A DNA stretch of 64,000 bases, from the NCBI GenBank assembly GCA_000209465.1, contig GL890592.1, forward strand, positions 23,962 to 87,961, read 5' to 3'. The stretch is from Lachnospiraceae oral taxon 107 str. F0167. Its GTDB lineage: Bacteria; Bacillota; Clostridia; Lachnospirales; Lachnospiraceae. The notes under the pieces are model-generated. The model was not told the DNA's origin. It saw only the letters and a list, made by a program, of their open reading frames with translations, and ran no database searches. Below, piece by piece: positions 53,092 to 63,801 of the stretch. Position 1 is the stretch's first letter. Each line of letters opens with the position of its first letter. A program made the position numbers and the translations under genes.

Positions 53092-53127
53092 AAAATCTTC
53101 CAAACCTAATCTATTTTGGAAGATTTT
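53092..53127 (-). terminator. Intrinsic terminator
   Basis: AAAATCTTCCAAA at 53092-53104 pairs with TTTGGAAGATTTT at 53115-53127, and on the minus strand a TTTTTTATATATT tract follows. It ends the gene at 53136 and splits the lipoprotein array into separate transcripts. Confidence 0.9.
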
Positions 53128-53135
53128 ATGTAATA

Positions 53136-53843
53136 TTATTCAGCTTTTGTAAACATATCTAAAAGACTCTGTGCATCAGCTTCATCTTTTCCTGTAACTG
53201 TGATTATTCCTACATAATCACCCCTTGTTATAATCACCTGCTTTTGGTATTGTGTGGTACCGTTTGCAGTGATTGAAATAATAATACTTGCAATATCCTC
53301 ACCCAAAAACTTTTCTTCTTTGCTTTCTATATTGATTTCAGTAAATCCCATACTTTCAAACTCATTCTTAAGTAAGGGAACACTCTTATCCGCATATTCT
53401 TTTGCATTCTTTACGCCTTTTCCTGATATATTCTCAATTATTACATTGGCACTCCTAAAATGCTCTTCACCATTTGCATACATATCCATAAATACATTTC
53501 CGCTGTCAAGAATTGACTTGACAGCATCCAAATCATTCCTATCCGTGGAATTTCCCATCTGCCCCAGCTCCGAGTCGGTAAGTAATGTCATTTGGTTTGC
53601 ACCTGCGTCAAACTTAATATTAAACATCTTATTAGTGTACACTTCACCATCTATCTGTCCTAAAGTAAGTGAAGTTCCTCCGGTATTATCTTTCTTTGCC
53701 TCTGTAGTTTCATCAATACTGCTTTTTGTTTCAGCAGCCTCTGTAGTAACGGCATCTTCCTTCTTTTCAACCGACTTACACGCCGTAAAAGATAATGCAG
53801 ATAGCACTATCATTCCCATAATAATTTTAAAATTTTTTCTCAT
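53136..53843 (-). CDS. Array lipoprotein 3 (single repeated domain)
   Basis: 235 residues, lipobox FTAC near residue 21, and a Thr/Glu/Lys-rich linker. The mature domain reads GEVYTNKMFNIKFDAGANQM, then SDRNDLDAV-like STDRNDLDAVKSILDSG, VFMDMYANGEEH, and the end AQSLLDMFTKAE. This is a full single copy of the array domain and a close relative of the last domain of the 598-residue neighbour. GTGGAGGA precedes the ATG. Confidence 0.82.
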   Translation of the reverse strand: MRKNFKIIMGMIVLSALSFTACKSVEKKEDAVTTEAAETKSSIDETTEAKKDNTGGTSLTLGQIDGEVYTNKMFNIKFDAGANQMTLLTDSELGQMGNSTDRNDLDAVKSILDSGNVFMDMYANGEEHFRSANVIIENISGKGVKNAKEYADKSVPLLKNEFESMGFTEINIESKEEKFLGEDIASIIISITANGTTQYQKQVIITRGDYVGIITVTGKDEADAQSLLDMFTKAE

Positions 53844-53983
53844 TTTTCCTCCACGATTTATTATCGGAATGATTATACAAAATATACCATAAGAAAGATT
53901 TAGGCTTTGTATTAATTTTTATTTAATAATATGTTTTATAAATACAAGGGCATAACTTGTTTTAAATTATGCTGTATAAAAAA

Positions 53984-55780
53984 CTATTCAATAGTTTTAA
54001 ATAAATCAAGTGCTGCCTGTGCCGATGCCTCATCCTGCCCGCTTGATACTACTATCATCATATAATCATCTTTTGGAATAAAAAGATATTTTTGACTCTG
54101 TTTTGCCACTGTGGTATCCACATCAATATCTAAACATTGTATTTCTTCTCCAAGAAAGCCTGCTTGTCCTTTTTTTATTTCAAAGCTGTTTAATTGTTCT
54201 TTTGGAGCTTTACTAAATTGTTTTTCCATTATTTCTTTTTGTGCATCCAAATATTCATCCATAGGTATTTTTATATTGTTTTCTGCCAATGAAACACTTA
54301 TTCTCTTTGTAGTATCTGTACTGTCTGTTAAGAACATATCTATAAATGCCCTACCATCTTTAATATACTTATTTACAGCAGCTATATCCGATCTTTCTAT
54401 ACCGCCATTTCCCATGTTTTTAAGTCCTTCATCGCTTACAAACTCCAGACCTGTCGCATTGGCATCAAATTTTATATTCATCATTTCATTGCTATAAACA
54501 TTATCAATTATTTTTCCGGGTATTATTCCTTCACCTGATATATCTGTCTGCACCTCACCGGAAGTTAAACTGCTTTCAGATATTTTTGTAAACAAATCAA
54601 AAGCCGCTTTTGCACTGTCTTTATCAGGTCCGTTAGAACTTATTACTCCTATATAATCTCCTGCCTCTATATAGGCTGTATATTGATATTTACTGTCTTT
54701 ATCCCTTCCTTCAGTAAATAAACAAGGTACATCCTTTCCGGAAATTGTAACAGTTAATCTTTCCGCCTTGGAATCTTTTTTTAACTGTTTCTCTAAGAAT
54801 TTATCTAATTGTCCACTATTTTCTGATATTGAAACTACCAACTTTTGTGCATTATCAGTCTCTTTGGCAACCACCATATCAACAGCAGCGCCGCCTTTTT
54901 TGATATACGATATCATATCTTCTTCCGATATCGGATCCATAATACTTGTTGCCACTTCATCAAAAACATAGCCGTTTGCCTTTGCATCAAATTGTATATC
55001 AAGCATCTTGTTTGTATATACATCATTAATTATCTCACCCTTTGAAAACTCTATATCCGATTTAGTATCTGTTTTACCGGATTCTTCGGATTTAGAGCTC
55101 TTTTCATTATCATCAGAGCCTGTATACTTTTCAAACATTCCTAAATACTTATCAATATCCTCACTCTTTTCGCCTCTTACATAAATTTCTATAAAGTATT
55201 CACCTAACTGCTTATATAATGTAGCATCGGCAGATTCTATACCGTCCTCATCTATGATGATATCCACACTAAACAGCTTTTCTCCCAGAAAATCTCTTAT
55301 TGTCTTTTTTACTTTAGGATTTTTAAATCTCTCTTTTTGCTCACCTTCTTGCTTTTTCACCTCATTATCAATATACTTTTCCAAACCGTTTTTCATTTCA
55401 TGGTTTTTATCCTTATATATCATTACCTCTACATAATTACCGGGATTTTTATTATCAATGCCTTCCATATCTCTTATATAATAGCCCTTATCAAGTCTGT
55501 CATGTACGGCATCCATATCAGACCTTTTTACAACTTTGCCGTCCAGCCTGTTGGTAAATTCCTCTTCTGCAGTTACATCCATATCATTGGCATTTCCGTC
55601 AAACTTTAAATTAAGCATTTTGCTTGTATATACTCCGTCAACCACTTCTCCCAAAGAAATATCCTCAGCTTTGAACTCACTGACAGTTTCACTTAATTTT
55701 TCATCAGATTTTACTCTACACCCCGAAAAGCAAAGTGATAAAGTAACAGCCAGCATTCCTAATTTAAAAATTCTCTTCAT
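53984..55780 (-). CDS. Array lipoprotein 4 (three tandem domains)
   Basis: 598 residues from ATG 55780, preceded by GGAGGAG. Lipobox FSGC lies near residue 20. Three copies of the array domain follow in series, each opening with a VY-S/T-N/S-x-M-x-N/D-x-K/Q-FD motif: DGVYTSKMLNLKFDGNAND, NDVYTNKMLDIQFDAKANG and DNVYSNEMMNIKFDANATG. Each copy ends with a short helix of the type AQAALDLFKTIE or AKAAFDLFTKIS. Copies one and two are joined by a Ser/Glu/Lys-rich linker. This shows intragenic domain duplication, and the protein is probably a multi-domain surface lipoprotein. Confidence 0.84.
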   Translation of the reverse strand: MKRIFKLGMLAVTLSLCFSGCRVKSDEKLSETVSEFKAEDISLGEVVDGVYTSKMLNLKFDGNANDMDVTAEEEFTNRLDGKVVKRSDMDAVHDRLDKGYYIRDMEGIDNKNPGNYVEVMIYKDKNHEMKNGLEKYIDNEVKKQEGEQKERFKNPKVKKTIRDFLGEKLFSVDIIIDEDGIESADATLYKQLGEYFIEIYVRGEKSEDIDKYLGMFEKYTGSDDNEKSSKSEESGKTDTKSDIEFSKGEIINDVYTNKMLDIQFDAKANGYVFDEVATSIMDPISEEDMISYIKKGGAAVDMVVAKETDNAQKLVVSISENSGQLDKFLEKQLKKDSKAERLTVTISGKDVPCLFTEGRDKDSKYQYTAYIEAGDYIGVISSNGPDKDSAKAAFDLFTKISESSLTSGEVQTDISGEGIIPGKIIDNVYSNEMMNIKFDANATGLEFVSDEGLKNMGNGGIERSDIAAVNKYIKDGRAFIDMFLTDSTDTTKRISVSLAENNIKIPMDEYLDAQKEIMEKQFSKAPKEQLNSFEIKKGQAGFLGEEIQCLDIDVDTTVAKQSQKYLFIPKDDYMMIVVSSGQDEASAQAALDLFKTIE

Positions 55781-55798
55781 AGTCTCCTCCAAATATAT

Positions 55799-57169
55799 TT
55801 ATTCTATAATTGTGAACATATTAAATGCATTTTTTACAAATTCTTCATCATTTCCCATTACTACAATACCTGCTGTATATTCTCCACATGACATAAAGAT
55901 GTATTTTTCATAGTACTTACTGCCATTATCTTTTGTCTCTATCTTACTTAAGCACATCATTTCCTTACCGTTAAAATTGATTTTCTCCTTTTTGCGTTCT
56001 ACAAATACATTCTCTTCTTTATCAAAATAGGAATCTTCACCTGCATCCTCTTTTGATAAATCCACTTTCTCATCTATCATCACAAAAACAGTGTTTTCAA
56101 ATGTGACATCATGTGCAACAACATCAATAAAAGAATGTCCGGCATCCACATAATCCTTTTTATCTTTTTCGGAAATAATCCAAGTTGGGATTCCAAGAAG
56201 TGTACGGTCATAATCTGATGCGAAAACCAAGTGCTTTCCTGTGATGTCCAATTTTATATTCATTGCTCTATTTGTATACACATTTCCGTCTATCACACCG
56301 GCACAAAAATCGCTATCTGATGATTTATCGGGTACTGTTTCTTCAACAGTATTTTTTTCTACACTACTTTTTTCTTCAGTGCTTTCTTCTGTTCTTTGCT
56401 TCCTTTCTTCCTGTCTTTCTTCTTTTTTTCTTCTTTTTGTCTTACCTTCTCCGGTTTTATCCTCTGTATATGATTCATTTATTTTTTCAAAATCAGACTC
56501 ATCAGGCTTTTCAAATATATCCAACAAACTTTGTGCATCCTCTTGATCATATGCAAGTACATCTATGGTCACTATATAATCTCCATATTTTAGAAACAAC
56601 TGCTTTTCATAGAACATTATTTCTCTGATACTATCTTGTTCCCATACCGACTTTATTTCAATACCCGGTATTTTCTTACCTGCTATCTTTCCGTCTGAAT
56701 ACTCAGCATATGACTTCTCCATCATATCCGCATCTTCTTCCTCTTCTTTGAAAGCATCTCTATAGTCCTTTATTAACTCCGATATATATTTGTTTAAGGT
56801 CTTACCCTTTGGAGCTTTATTTATTATAATACTTACCATTCTGGTTCCATCGTCCAGATCACTGGCACCCATATCACTGATTGTAGCACCTGAGGCTATC
56901 TTTTTCTTTACTTCATTCATATCTGTTCTGTCATATATAGCATCATCAGTATCTCCAATAAGACCTTCCTCATAATATATATCCATATTATTGGCTTTAG
57001 CATCGAACTTTAAATCAAGCATCTTACTCAGATATACACCATCATTGATTTCACCCAATGATAGTTCAAACTTATCTACAACAGCTGCACTATCATTATT
57101 ACACCCTACCTGTAATAACATAAATACAGCCATCAGTCCTATAACAAAAAATTTCAATAATCTCTTCAT
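55799..57169 (-). CDS. Array lipoprotein 5 (two tandem domains)
   Basis: 456 residues from ATG 57169, with AGGAG just upstream; earlier in-frame ATGs lack a site. Lipobox QVGC lies near residue 22. Two copies of the array domain, DGVYLSKMLDLKFDAKANNM and GNVYTNRAMNIKLDITGKHL, are joined by a long Lys/Arg/Glu-rich linker around 225-290. The ends are AQSLLDIFEKPD and VKNAFNMFTIIE. It lies 18 bases upstream of the three-domain gene on the same strand and should be cotranscribed with it. Confidence 0.83.
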   Translation of the reverse strand: MKRLLKFFVIGLMAVFMLLQVGCNNDSAAVVDKFELSLGEINDGVYLSKMLDLKFDAKANNMDIYYEEGLIGDTDDAIYDRTDMNEVKKKIASGATISDMGASDLDDGTRMVSIIINKAPKGKTLNKYISELIKDYRDAFKEEEEDADMMEKSYAEYSDGKIAGKKIPGIEIKSVWEQDSIREIMFYEKQLFLKYGDYIVTIDVLAYDQEDAQSLLDIFEKPDESDFEKINESYTEDKTGEGKTKRRKKEERQEERKQRTEESTEEKSSVEKNTVEETVPDKSSDSDFCAGVIDGNVYTNRAMNIKLDITGKHLVFASDYDRTLLGIPTWIISEKDKKDYVDAGHSFIDVVAHDVTFENTVFVMIDEKVDLSKEDAGEDSYFDKEENVFVERKKEKINFNGKEMMCLSKIETKDNGSKYYEKYIFMSCGEYTAGIVVMGNDEEFVKNAFNMFTIIE

Positions 57170-57383
57170 TTTTTTCTCCTCAATGTGCATAATACAATTT
57201 CTAACAAAAGTTCCATATAAAAAATACATTTTAATAAAATTATAATCTTCATTAAACAAAAAATATATTATGCACAATAACGAAAATAATTGGTATTTAT
57301 ATGATATATTGCTGTGATATTATTTTAAATACAGTTTATTGAATTATTTTAAATTTTTAATACAAAAATTTTGAATATAAAAA

Positions 57384-57411
57384 AGGCATACCTTGCTTCC
57401 AAAGTATGCCT
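57384..57411 (-). terminator. groESL operon terminator
   Basis: AGGCATAC at 57384-57391 pairs with GTATGCCT at 57404-57411, extended inward past one mismatch. On the minus strand a TTTTTTATATTC tract follows. It lies 30 bases downstream of the groEL stop. Confidence 0.88.
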
Positions 57412-57440
57412 ATATAAGCTTTTAATTATAAAGCCTTATA

Positions 57441-59378
<1,938 letters not shown>

Positions 59379-59419
59379 TTTGTATTCCTCCTAAATGTTT
59401 AAAAGTTTAACTATGTAAT

Positions 59420-59448
59420 TTTATACCACCTTTTATTAGCAGTGTCAA
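59420..59448 (-). promoter_or_regulatory. groESL promoter
   Basis: On the minus strand TTGACA (59448-59443) and TATAAA (59425-59420) are spaced by exactly 17 bases, a near-consensus vegetative promoter 41 bases from the groES start. Confidence 0.9.
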
Positions 59449-59462
59449 GGTTTGAGTGCTAA
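59436..59462 (-). promoter_or_regulatory. CIRCE operator (HrcA binding site)
   Basis: In the direction of groES the site reads TTAGCACTC-N9-CACTGCTAA. The upstream half is perfect; the downstream half differs from GAGTGCTAA at two positions. It overlaps the -35 hexamer, so HrcA binding would block RNA polymerase. Confidence 0.93.
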
Positions 59463-59477
59463 TATTCTTAATAAATT

Positions 59478-59517
59478 AAAAATCAGCCACAACTTTGACA
59501 GTTCACGGCTGATTTTT
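59478..59517 (-). terminator. Terminator between the sodium symporter gene and groESL
   Basis: AAAAATCAGCC at 59478-59488 pairs with GGCTGATTTTT at 59507-59517. On the minus strand the T-rich end runs into TTAATTTATT. It stops transcripts from the symporter gene before the groESL promoter. Confidence 0.85.
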
Positions 59518-59526
59518 TTTTATTTC

Positions 59527-60897
59527 TTATTTAAAAAATTTATCGTATATTCCAAAAACAAATATAAATACAACTATAATCGGCAATATATAGGTAAGAT
59601 AAAATCTCATCCGGTTTTTCATCTTAAGACCGTCACCCTTATTGCATTCTTTGAGATAGTTATCCCATCCCCAGCCATATCTGCTTACACAAAATAAGAG
59701 ATATACCAAAGAACCGAGCGGCAATATTATATTACTTACAAGGAAATCCTCAAGATCAAGTATTGTTCCGCCAAAAGGCTTTAACCAATCAAATGCCCAT
59801 ACACTAAAACCAAATACACATGGTAATGAAAGTACTATTATTACTATCAAATTAAAAAGACTTACCTGTTTTCTTGACTTCTTTGTAAGATCCATACCGC
59901 ATGAAACTATATTCTCAAATACCGCAAGCACTGTAGAGAATGCAGCAAATGACATAAATATAAAGAAAAAACTTCCCCAGAGCCTTCCAAGAGGCATCTT
60001 ATTAAAGATATTCGGCAAAGTAATAAATATAAGTGCCGGACCTGAAGTCTGGTCTACACCATAGGTAAAGGTTGCAGGGAATATAATAAGTCCGGATACT
60101 ATAGCTACAAAGGTATCCAGTATGACTATTGTTACAGACTCTCCAAGCATACTTCTGTCATTACTTATATAACTTCCGAATATAAGCATTGCACCTATTC
60201 CAAGGCTTAATGTAAAGAATGCCTGATTCATTGCACCTGTGATTACATTACCGATACCTGTTTCCTTTATTCTTCCTATATTGGGTATAAGATAGTATTT
60301 AAGTCCCTCTCCTGCTCCCTTTAAAAAGAATGAGTTTACAGCCAGTATAATCATTACTACAAGCAAGGTTACCATTACTATCTTTGTAATATTCTCTAAT
60401 CCCGCCTCAAGCCCTCTTGATACTATAAACATACCTGTAACTACCACGACCACCATCCAAAAAATCATAATAGCAGGCTGTGAAAGCATTGTATTAAAGA
60501 CATTCAATACTCCGTCCGAATCCAAACCTTCAAATTGTCCTGTTATTGTAAGGTAGAAGTAATGAAGCATCCAGCCTGATACAGTGGTATAAAACATCAT
60601 TAAAAGATAATTTCCTATAAGTGCCACTATTCCATGTATATGCCATTTACTTCCGGCGGGTTCCAGTCTTTGATATGCAAGTACCGGACTTTTTCTTGCA
60701 GCTCTACCTACTGAAAACTCCATTGTCATTATCGGCAATCCAAGCATAAATAAAAATACTAAATACAGCAGTACAAAAGCACCGCCGCCGCCTTTTCCTG
60801 TCATATACGGAAATTTCCATACATTACCTATACCTATTGCACATCCGGCTGAAATAAGAATAAACCCGAGCCTTGATTTTAACCTTTCTCTCTCCAA
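59527..60897 (-). CDS. Neurotransmitter:sodium symporter (NSS/SNF) family transporter
   Basis: 456 residues with 11-12 membrane segments. The family signature at the start, RLGFILISAGCAIGIGNVWKFP with the sodium-site residues of TM1, is followed by YMTGKGGGGAFVLLYLVFLF and GLPIMTMEFSVGR. SLGIGAMLIFGSYIS in TM6 and ALIFITLPNIFNKMPLG are also conserved. Bacterial members such as LeuT and MhsT import amino acids with sodium. GAGGAT precedes the ATG at 60897. No neighbour tells which amino acid it carries. Confidence 0.93.
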   Translation of the reverse strand: MERERLKSRLGFILISAGCAIGIGNVWKFPYMTGKGGGGAFVLLYLVFLFMLGLPIMTMEFSVGRAARKSPVLAYQRLEPAGSKWHIHGIVALIGNYLLMMFYTTVSGWMLHYFYLTITGQFEGLDSDGVLNVFNTMLSQPAIMIFWMVVVVVTGMFIVSRGLEAGLENITKIVMVTLLVVMIILAVNSFFLKGAGEGLKYYLIPNIGRIKETGIGNVITGAMNQAFFTLSLGIGAMLIFGSYISNDRSMLGESVTIVILDTFVAIVSGLIIFPATFTYGVDQTSGPALIFITLPNIFNKMPLGRLWGSFFFIFMSFAAFSTVLAVFENIVSCGMDLTKKSRKQVSLFNLIVIIVLSLPCVFGFSVWAFDWLKPFGGTILDLEDFLVSNIILPLGSLVYLLFCVSRYGWGWDNYLKECNKGDGLKMKNRMRFYLTYILPIIVVFIFVFGIYDKFFK

Positions 60898-61033
60898 AAT
60901 ATCCTCCTACTATTTACATTCTTTATAAATCACTTGAAAACAGTCTTAAATTAAATGAAATCCGTAGGATTATATCATAATTTATAAAATAATTCTATCT
61001 TATACATTAGCATACCTGATGATTTAATGTATT

Positions 61034-61375
61034 TCATATTTTTAATGTATTCCATATTGATGATAATAATATCAATATAAATAAATATATCGGAGTAAAG
61101 GATAATATAAACCAAAATATTCCATAACTTAATTTTCCTCTATTCATTGCTTTAAATCTTACTATATTGAATAAATAAAACGGCACTATAGCCATCATAT
61201 AACTAAAAATTATGTAAATCATATGACGACCATTATCTATAGGCGGTCTCTCAAATGGAAACCATGTCAATATTGCAATAAAAAACATATACGCAAAAAT
61301 TATGTTGGTAATTATACTTACCGGAACAGACATAATTATTTTATATACAATAAAATCAAATATACTACTCTTCAT
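61034..61375 (-). CDS. Small four-TM membrane protein of unknown function
   Basis: 113 residues with four hydrophobic stretches (about 12-35, 50-70, 82-96 and 94-110) and Pro/Phe-rich loops (WFPFERPPIDNGRH). A GGAGG at 61384-61388 gives a fair ribosome binding site. I do not recognise a family. It lies alone between the symporter and the divergent MerR-type gene. Confidence 0.6.
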   Translation of the reverse strand: MKSSIFDFIVYKIIMSVPVSIITNIIFAYMFFIAILTWFPFERPPIDNGRHMIYIIFSYMMAIVPFYLFNIVRFKAMNRGKLSYGIFWFILSFTPIYLFILILLSSIWNTLKI

Positions 61376-61495
61376 CCAAACTGCCTCCTGTACAAAAAAA
61401 ATTTCTTCTTATATTTATTTTACCACAAAAAGGGTTCCGGGCTTAAAATTTTAATACAAATTTCATCTCTGATGAATAATCTTTAATTCAAAGTA

Positions 61496-61526
61496 TTGAC
61501 TCTGACATTGCGTCATAGTTTATACT
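61496..61526 (+). promoter_or_regulatory. MerR-type promoter with 19-bp spacer and dyad operator
   Basis: TTGACT at 61496-61501 and TATACT at 61521-61526 are separated by 19 bases, longer than the normal 17. Within the spacer ACTCTGAC (61499-61506) and GTCATAGT (61512-61519) form a dyad matching at 7 of 8 positions, with a 5-base centre. MerR-family activators bind such dyads and twist the long spacer to activate. The regulator gene itself lies downstream, so autoregulation is expected. Confidence 0.75.
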
Positions 61527-61549
61527 TATCCTTGTTAGGAGGTTTTCAA

Positions 61550-62284
61550 ATGTTTTTAATTAAAAAGGTTAGTGAAATAAGCGGTGTATCGGTGCGCACT
61601 TTACACCATTATGATGAAATAGGTTTGCTTTCACCTAAAAAAAATGAAAATGGGTACAGATATTATTCCGAGGATGATATGTCTTTTTTGCAAATGATAT
61701 TGTTTTATAAATATCTGGGATTTCCTTTAAAACAGATAAAAGAATTATTAAAACAGGAAGATCCGGAAATACTCCATCATCTAAAGAAACAACTTGTTTT
61801 GATGCAGAAAGAAAAGCAAAAACTCTTAACACTTATTGATACATTGGAAAAGACGATCAAATCAAGAGAAAGGAAAATTACTATGTCAACAAAAGAAAAA
61901 TTCAAAGGTTTTGCATATCAGGACAATGAAAAATATAAACAAAAAGCAATAGATCTTTATGGAAAGGAAGTTATTGAGGAAGCCGTTAAAAAGCAAAAAG
62001 GAAGAGAACAAGAAATTGCCGACGGTTTTAATAATATCTTTTTTGCAATATCGGATAATATGTCAAAGGGACTTAAGGCTACATCAAAAGAAAATACCGA
62101 ACTGGCAAAAAAGCTTCATAAACATATTTGTGAATACTCTTTTGAATGTAGTGCGGATATATTTTCAAGCATAGGCTATGGATATGTTAAAAATCCGGAA
62201 TTTAAAGATAATATGGACAAATTCGGAGAAGGTATGGCACAGTATCTGTGTGATGCAATTCAACAGTATGTAAAAGAGATTTAA
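61550..62284 (+). CDS. MerR-family regulator with TipAS-like antibiotic-recognition domain
   Basis: 244 residues from ATG 61550, which has TTAGGAGG at the right distance. The MerR DNA-binding domain spans 1-75 (FLIKKVSEISGVSVRTLHHY, DEIGLLSPKKNENGYRYYSE), then a dimerisation coiled coil (HHLKKQLVLMQKEKQKLLTL). From about 110 a helical domain of the TipAS type follows (KEKFKGFAYQDNEKYKQKA, YSFECSADIFSSIGYGYVKN, GEGMAQYLCDAIQQY). TipAL-like proteins bind thiopeptides or other ligands and activate their own promoter and resistance genes. The long-spacer promoter upstream fits autoactivation. No resistance gene is adjacent on this strand. Confidence 0.92.
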   Translation: MFLIKKVSEISGVSVRTLHHYDEIGLLSPKKNENGYRYYSEDDMSFLQMILFYKYLGFPLKQIKELLKQEDPEILHHLKKQLVLMQKEKQKLLTLIDTLEKTIKSRERKITMSTKEKFKGFAYQDNEKYKQKAIDLYGKEVIEEAVKKQKGREQEIADGFNNIFFAISDNMSKGLKATSKENTELAKKLHKHICEYSFECSADIFSSIGYGYVKNPEFKDNMDKFGEGMAQYLCDAIQQYVKEI

Positions 62285-62305
62285 TTGATAAACCTTTTTA
62301 ATATA

Positions 62306-62348
62306 TTTTCACCTCTACGTATTGTTTTATTGTACTTAGAGGTGAAAA
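62306..62348 (+). terminator. Terminator of the MerR-type gene
   Basis: TTTTCACCTCTA at 62306-62317 pairs perfectly with TAGAGGTGAAAA at 62337-62348 over 12 bp, about 20 bases after the stop codon. The loop is 19 bases and may fold further. Apart from this and the promoter at 62495, I see nothing in the 342-base gap before the VanZ-RDD gene. Confidence 0.8.
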
Positions 62349-62494
62349 TCAAGTATTTTTATATGTTTAATTTATCTTTATATCCATTCTCATTTTAAGT
62401 TATTTCTATAAATAGTCGAAAATATTCTGCAACAGCATATCCATATACAATAATACTTATCCTCAATCTTTAGAAATAATATCAACTATATTTA

Positions 62495-62524
62495 TTGATT
62501 AAATATATTATTAAAGGGTATAAT
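62495..62524 (+). promoter_or_regulatory. Candidate promoter of the VanZ-RDD gene
   Basis: TTGATT at 62495-62500 and TATAAT at 62519-62524 are spaced by 18 bases, about 100 bases before the ATG at 62627. Confidence 0.6.
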
Positions 62525-62626
62525 AAAGCATATAATTTTATGACAGATATTTTGATATGAAATTTATACATTGCTATATCGGCGGGTATTATATCATTTT
62601 AATCTGTTTTATTTTTGGGAGGAAAT

Positions 62627-63748
62627 ATGAATCAATATTTAGAGATTTCTTTTCAGGCAGTTGTATTATTTCCCTTTGTGGTAGCTATATTTACATTGCC
62701 CTATATCGCCTATAACTACCATAAATACGGCTCTGTACTGAGTTTAAAAGTCATACTTGTCTATTCTTTTATCTTTTATATCCTATGTATGTACTGCCTG
62801 GTAATACTTCCTCTTCCCTCACCGGAAAAGGCGGCTACACTTCACAGTCATAAAATGCAGCTGGAACCTTTTTTATTTGTAAAGGATATATTAAAAAGAT
62901 CGCATATTATTAAAGACCAACCGAAGACATGGCTGACATTGGTTCTTAATAAAGCCTTTTTGGTAAATATTCTAAACCTGTTTTTGGCTGTACCTTTCGG
63001 TATGTATATGCGTTACTATTTTAAAAGACCTTTTTTTCAAACTGTGCTTTTTTCATTTCTGCTGTCCTTATTTTTTGAAATAACACAGCTTACAGGACTT
63101 TACTTTTTATACCCCGGAAGCTACAGATTATTTGATGTGGATGACCTTATCGTAAACACCTTTGGAGGTCTGCTCGGCTATATTCTTATGGGACCGCTTA
63201 TGCTGCTGCTTCCATCAAGAGATGAACTGGATGAAATAAGCTATAGAAGAGGCAGGGAAGTTTCTTTGATGAGACGCTTTATAGCATTCCTTTTTGATAT
63301 GTTTTTTGTAGGCATAATGACAATACTTTGTGAGTTTTTACTTAGGAATTTCTCTTTGCTTTCTTCATTTGAAATCGCTGTTTTGGCATATTTTTCAGTT
63401 TTCCCCATACTGTTTAAGGGTAAAACTTTTGGGAAATTTATTACCAGTACCGCTATTTTTTCTATTGAAGGAGGACGACCTCCATTTTATGCCTATTTTT
63501 TAAGATATTTGCTTTTCTTCGGAGTTTATTTTTTTATTCCGATGCATCTTCGAAGAATGCTTGAAAACTTTATTTTAATGAATGAGGATCCCTCAACAGA
63601 TATGGCATATGCTACCATAGAACTTTTAACCTCACTTTTATACTTCCTGTTTTTGTTGATGGCTATTATAAAATCAGCAAGACATCGAAGTCTGTTCTAT
63701 GAAAGATGGTCAAAAACCGTAATTCAAAGTACTGTAAAAGAAAAATAG
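62627..63748 (+). CDS. VanZ-like / RDD-domain membrane protein
   Basis: 373 residues from ATG 62627, preceded by TGGGAGGAA. The N-terminal about 200 match the VanZ family: a TM bundle with CLVILPLPSPE, the loop HKMQLEPFLFVKDIL, FLLSLFFEITQL and RLFDVDDLIVNTFGGLLGYI. From about 220 an RDD-type domain follows (SLMRRFIAFLFDMFFVGI, FPILFKGKTFGKFI) with further membrane segments. VanZ itself gives low-level teicoplanin resistance by an unknown mechanism, and RDD proteins are proposed transporters. The fusion is seen in Firmicutes but its function is not known. A strong terminator follows directly. Confidence 0.88.
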   Translation: MNQYLEISFQAVVLFPFVVAIFTLPYIAYNYHKYGSVLSLKVILVYSFIFYILCMYCLVILPLPSPEKAATLHSHKMQLEPFLFVKDILKRSHIIKDQPKTWLTLVLNKAFLVNILNLFLAVPFGMYMRYYFKRPFFQTVLFSFLLSLFFEITQLTGLYFLYPGSYRLFDVDDLIVNTFGGLLGYILMGPLMLLLPSRDELDEISYRRGREVSLMRRFIAFLFDMFFVGIMTILCEFLLRNFSLLSSFEIAVLAYFSVFPILFKGKTFGKFITSTAIFSIEGGRPPFYAYFLRYLLFFGVYFFIPMHLRRMLENFILMNEDPSTDMAYATIELLTSLLYFLFLLMAIIKSARHRSLFYERWSKTVIQSTVKEK

Positions 63749-63770
63749 CCGGTGCCTTTGCACCGGTTTT
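63749..63770 (+). terminator. Intrinsic terminator of the VanZ-RDD gene
   Basis: CCGGTGC at 63749-63755 pairs with GCACCGG at 63760-63766 around the 4-base loop CTTT, followed by TTTTATTGTTT. It begins at the base after the stop codon. Confidence 0.93.
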
Positions 63771-63801
63771 ATTGTTTATTTTTGTGGGTTTTCTTTCCCT
63801 T

